This document shows positions 63,813 through 64,000 of a DNA stretch of 64,000 bases, one piece after another (within the stretch, counting starts at the first letter, position 1; every line of letters starts with the position of its first letter). This stretch comes from a virus. The notes beneath the pieces were generated by a model. That model ran no database searches, was not told the origin of the DNA, and saw only the letters and a program-made list of their open reading frames with translations. The translations under genes and the position numbers were made by a program. The stretch lies in the IMG/VR virus record IMGVR_UViG_3300037862_000152, positions 1 through 64,000 of that record; one strand, given 5' to 3'.

Positions 63813-64000
63813 TTAGGTCAAGTTCTCTTGGATGTTCTTCATCACAAGCGAGCCCGTTTTAGTTTTATTGAATCGATCGTAGCGTTCCTGCAGACTTTTA
63901 AGCAATCCGAAAGTCGATGGCATTGTTATGCAGGCCATTGCTAACTCTTCTAGCTTTTCCGTCATCGTAAAGCGAACTAATTCTACGGGGCGGTCAGTAA
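63813..64000 (-). CDS. Hypothetical protein, 3' part (cut by window end)
   Basis: An open frame enters from beyond the window and ends at 63813. Visible residues include TEKLEELAMACITMPSTFG and SLQERYDRFNKTKTG; a possible start is the ATG at 63965, but the frame is open upstream to the edge. Function unknown. Confidence 0.45.
   Translation of the reverse strand, partial: TDRPVELVRFTMTEKLEELAMACITMPSTFGLLKSLQERYDRFNKTKTGSLVMKNIQENLT

Overview
The window is a continuous stretch of a tailed, siphovirus-like actinobacteriophage genome. Evidence for phage: terminase, portal, maturation protease, capsid, tape measure and tail fibre genes in the usual order. Evidence for an actinobacterial host: a WhiB-family Fe-S regulator, a ClgR-like regulator, and frequent TTGACA/TANNNT promoters. 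Base composition is modest in GC (mid-40s percent by eye, not counted), which would suit a low-GC (for example freshwater) actinobacterium; that host guess is inference. Almost every gene is on the minus strand, so genes read from high to low coordinates. I see no tRNA, tmRNA, CRISPR array, insertion sequence or integrase.

Layout in the direction of transcription. (a) 63.8-46.9 kb: about 35 small early/accessory genes, mostly one or two per transcription unit, each unit with its own promoter and usually a hairpin terminator. Sixteen of these promoters carry an almost invariant 16-bp element, GTATCCACTTTTTTAC, usually 25-30 bp upstream of the -35 box. The block also holds a MoxR ATPase / VWA-metallopeptidase pair, a ClgR-like regulator, an Api92-like protein and several small zinc-ribbon proteins. 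(b) 47.0-46.3 kb: a 0.8-kb noncoding stretch with a plus-strand promoter and a possible pseudoknot. (c) 46.3-44.3 kb: two related HTH proteins, a secreted NlpC/P60 lysin and two small membrane proteins (putative lysis genes). (d) 43.6-23.3 kb: packaging and head genes (terminase, portal, a complete Dps-type ferritin, two very large head proteins, capsid with a long acidic N-terminus, connectors, tail tube). (e) 23.2-14.0 kb: tail chaperones with a probable -1 frameshift, tape measure, distal tail protein, hub-like protein and an S74-chaperoned tail fibre. (f) 14.0-7.1 kb: replication/recombination (family A polymerase, RuvC-like resolvase, SMARCAL1-like SNF2 helicase, Cas4/RecB-like nuclease, Sak4-like ATPase, DUF669 ssDNA-binding protein). 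(g) 7.0-1.1 kb: glycosyltransferase-like protein, small unknowns, WhiB-zinc-ribbon protein and a PrimPol-SF3 helicase. Two genes at the left edge run on the plus strand: a truncated family 2 glycosyltransferase and a small membrane protein.

Most interesting points: the 16-copy promoter element, whose promoters mostly have weak -35 boxes while neighbours without it mostly have perfect TTGACA, suggesting a dedicated activator; a textbook -1 ribosomal frameshift site (A AAA AAA, 5-nt spacer, GC hairpin) at the end of a 949-codon head gene, which would append a Gly/Ser linker and a GNAT-like domain; a phage Dps with all four ferroxidase ligands; and the MoxR/VWA-peptidase module with matched promoters. 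Function names are from motif recognition only; no search was run.
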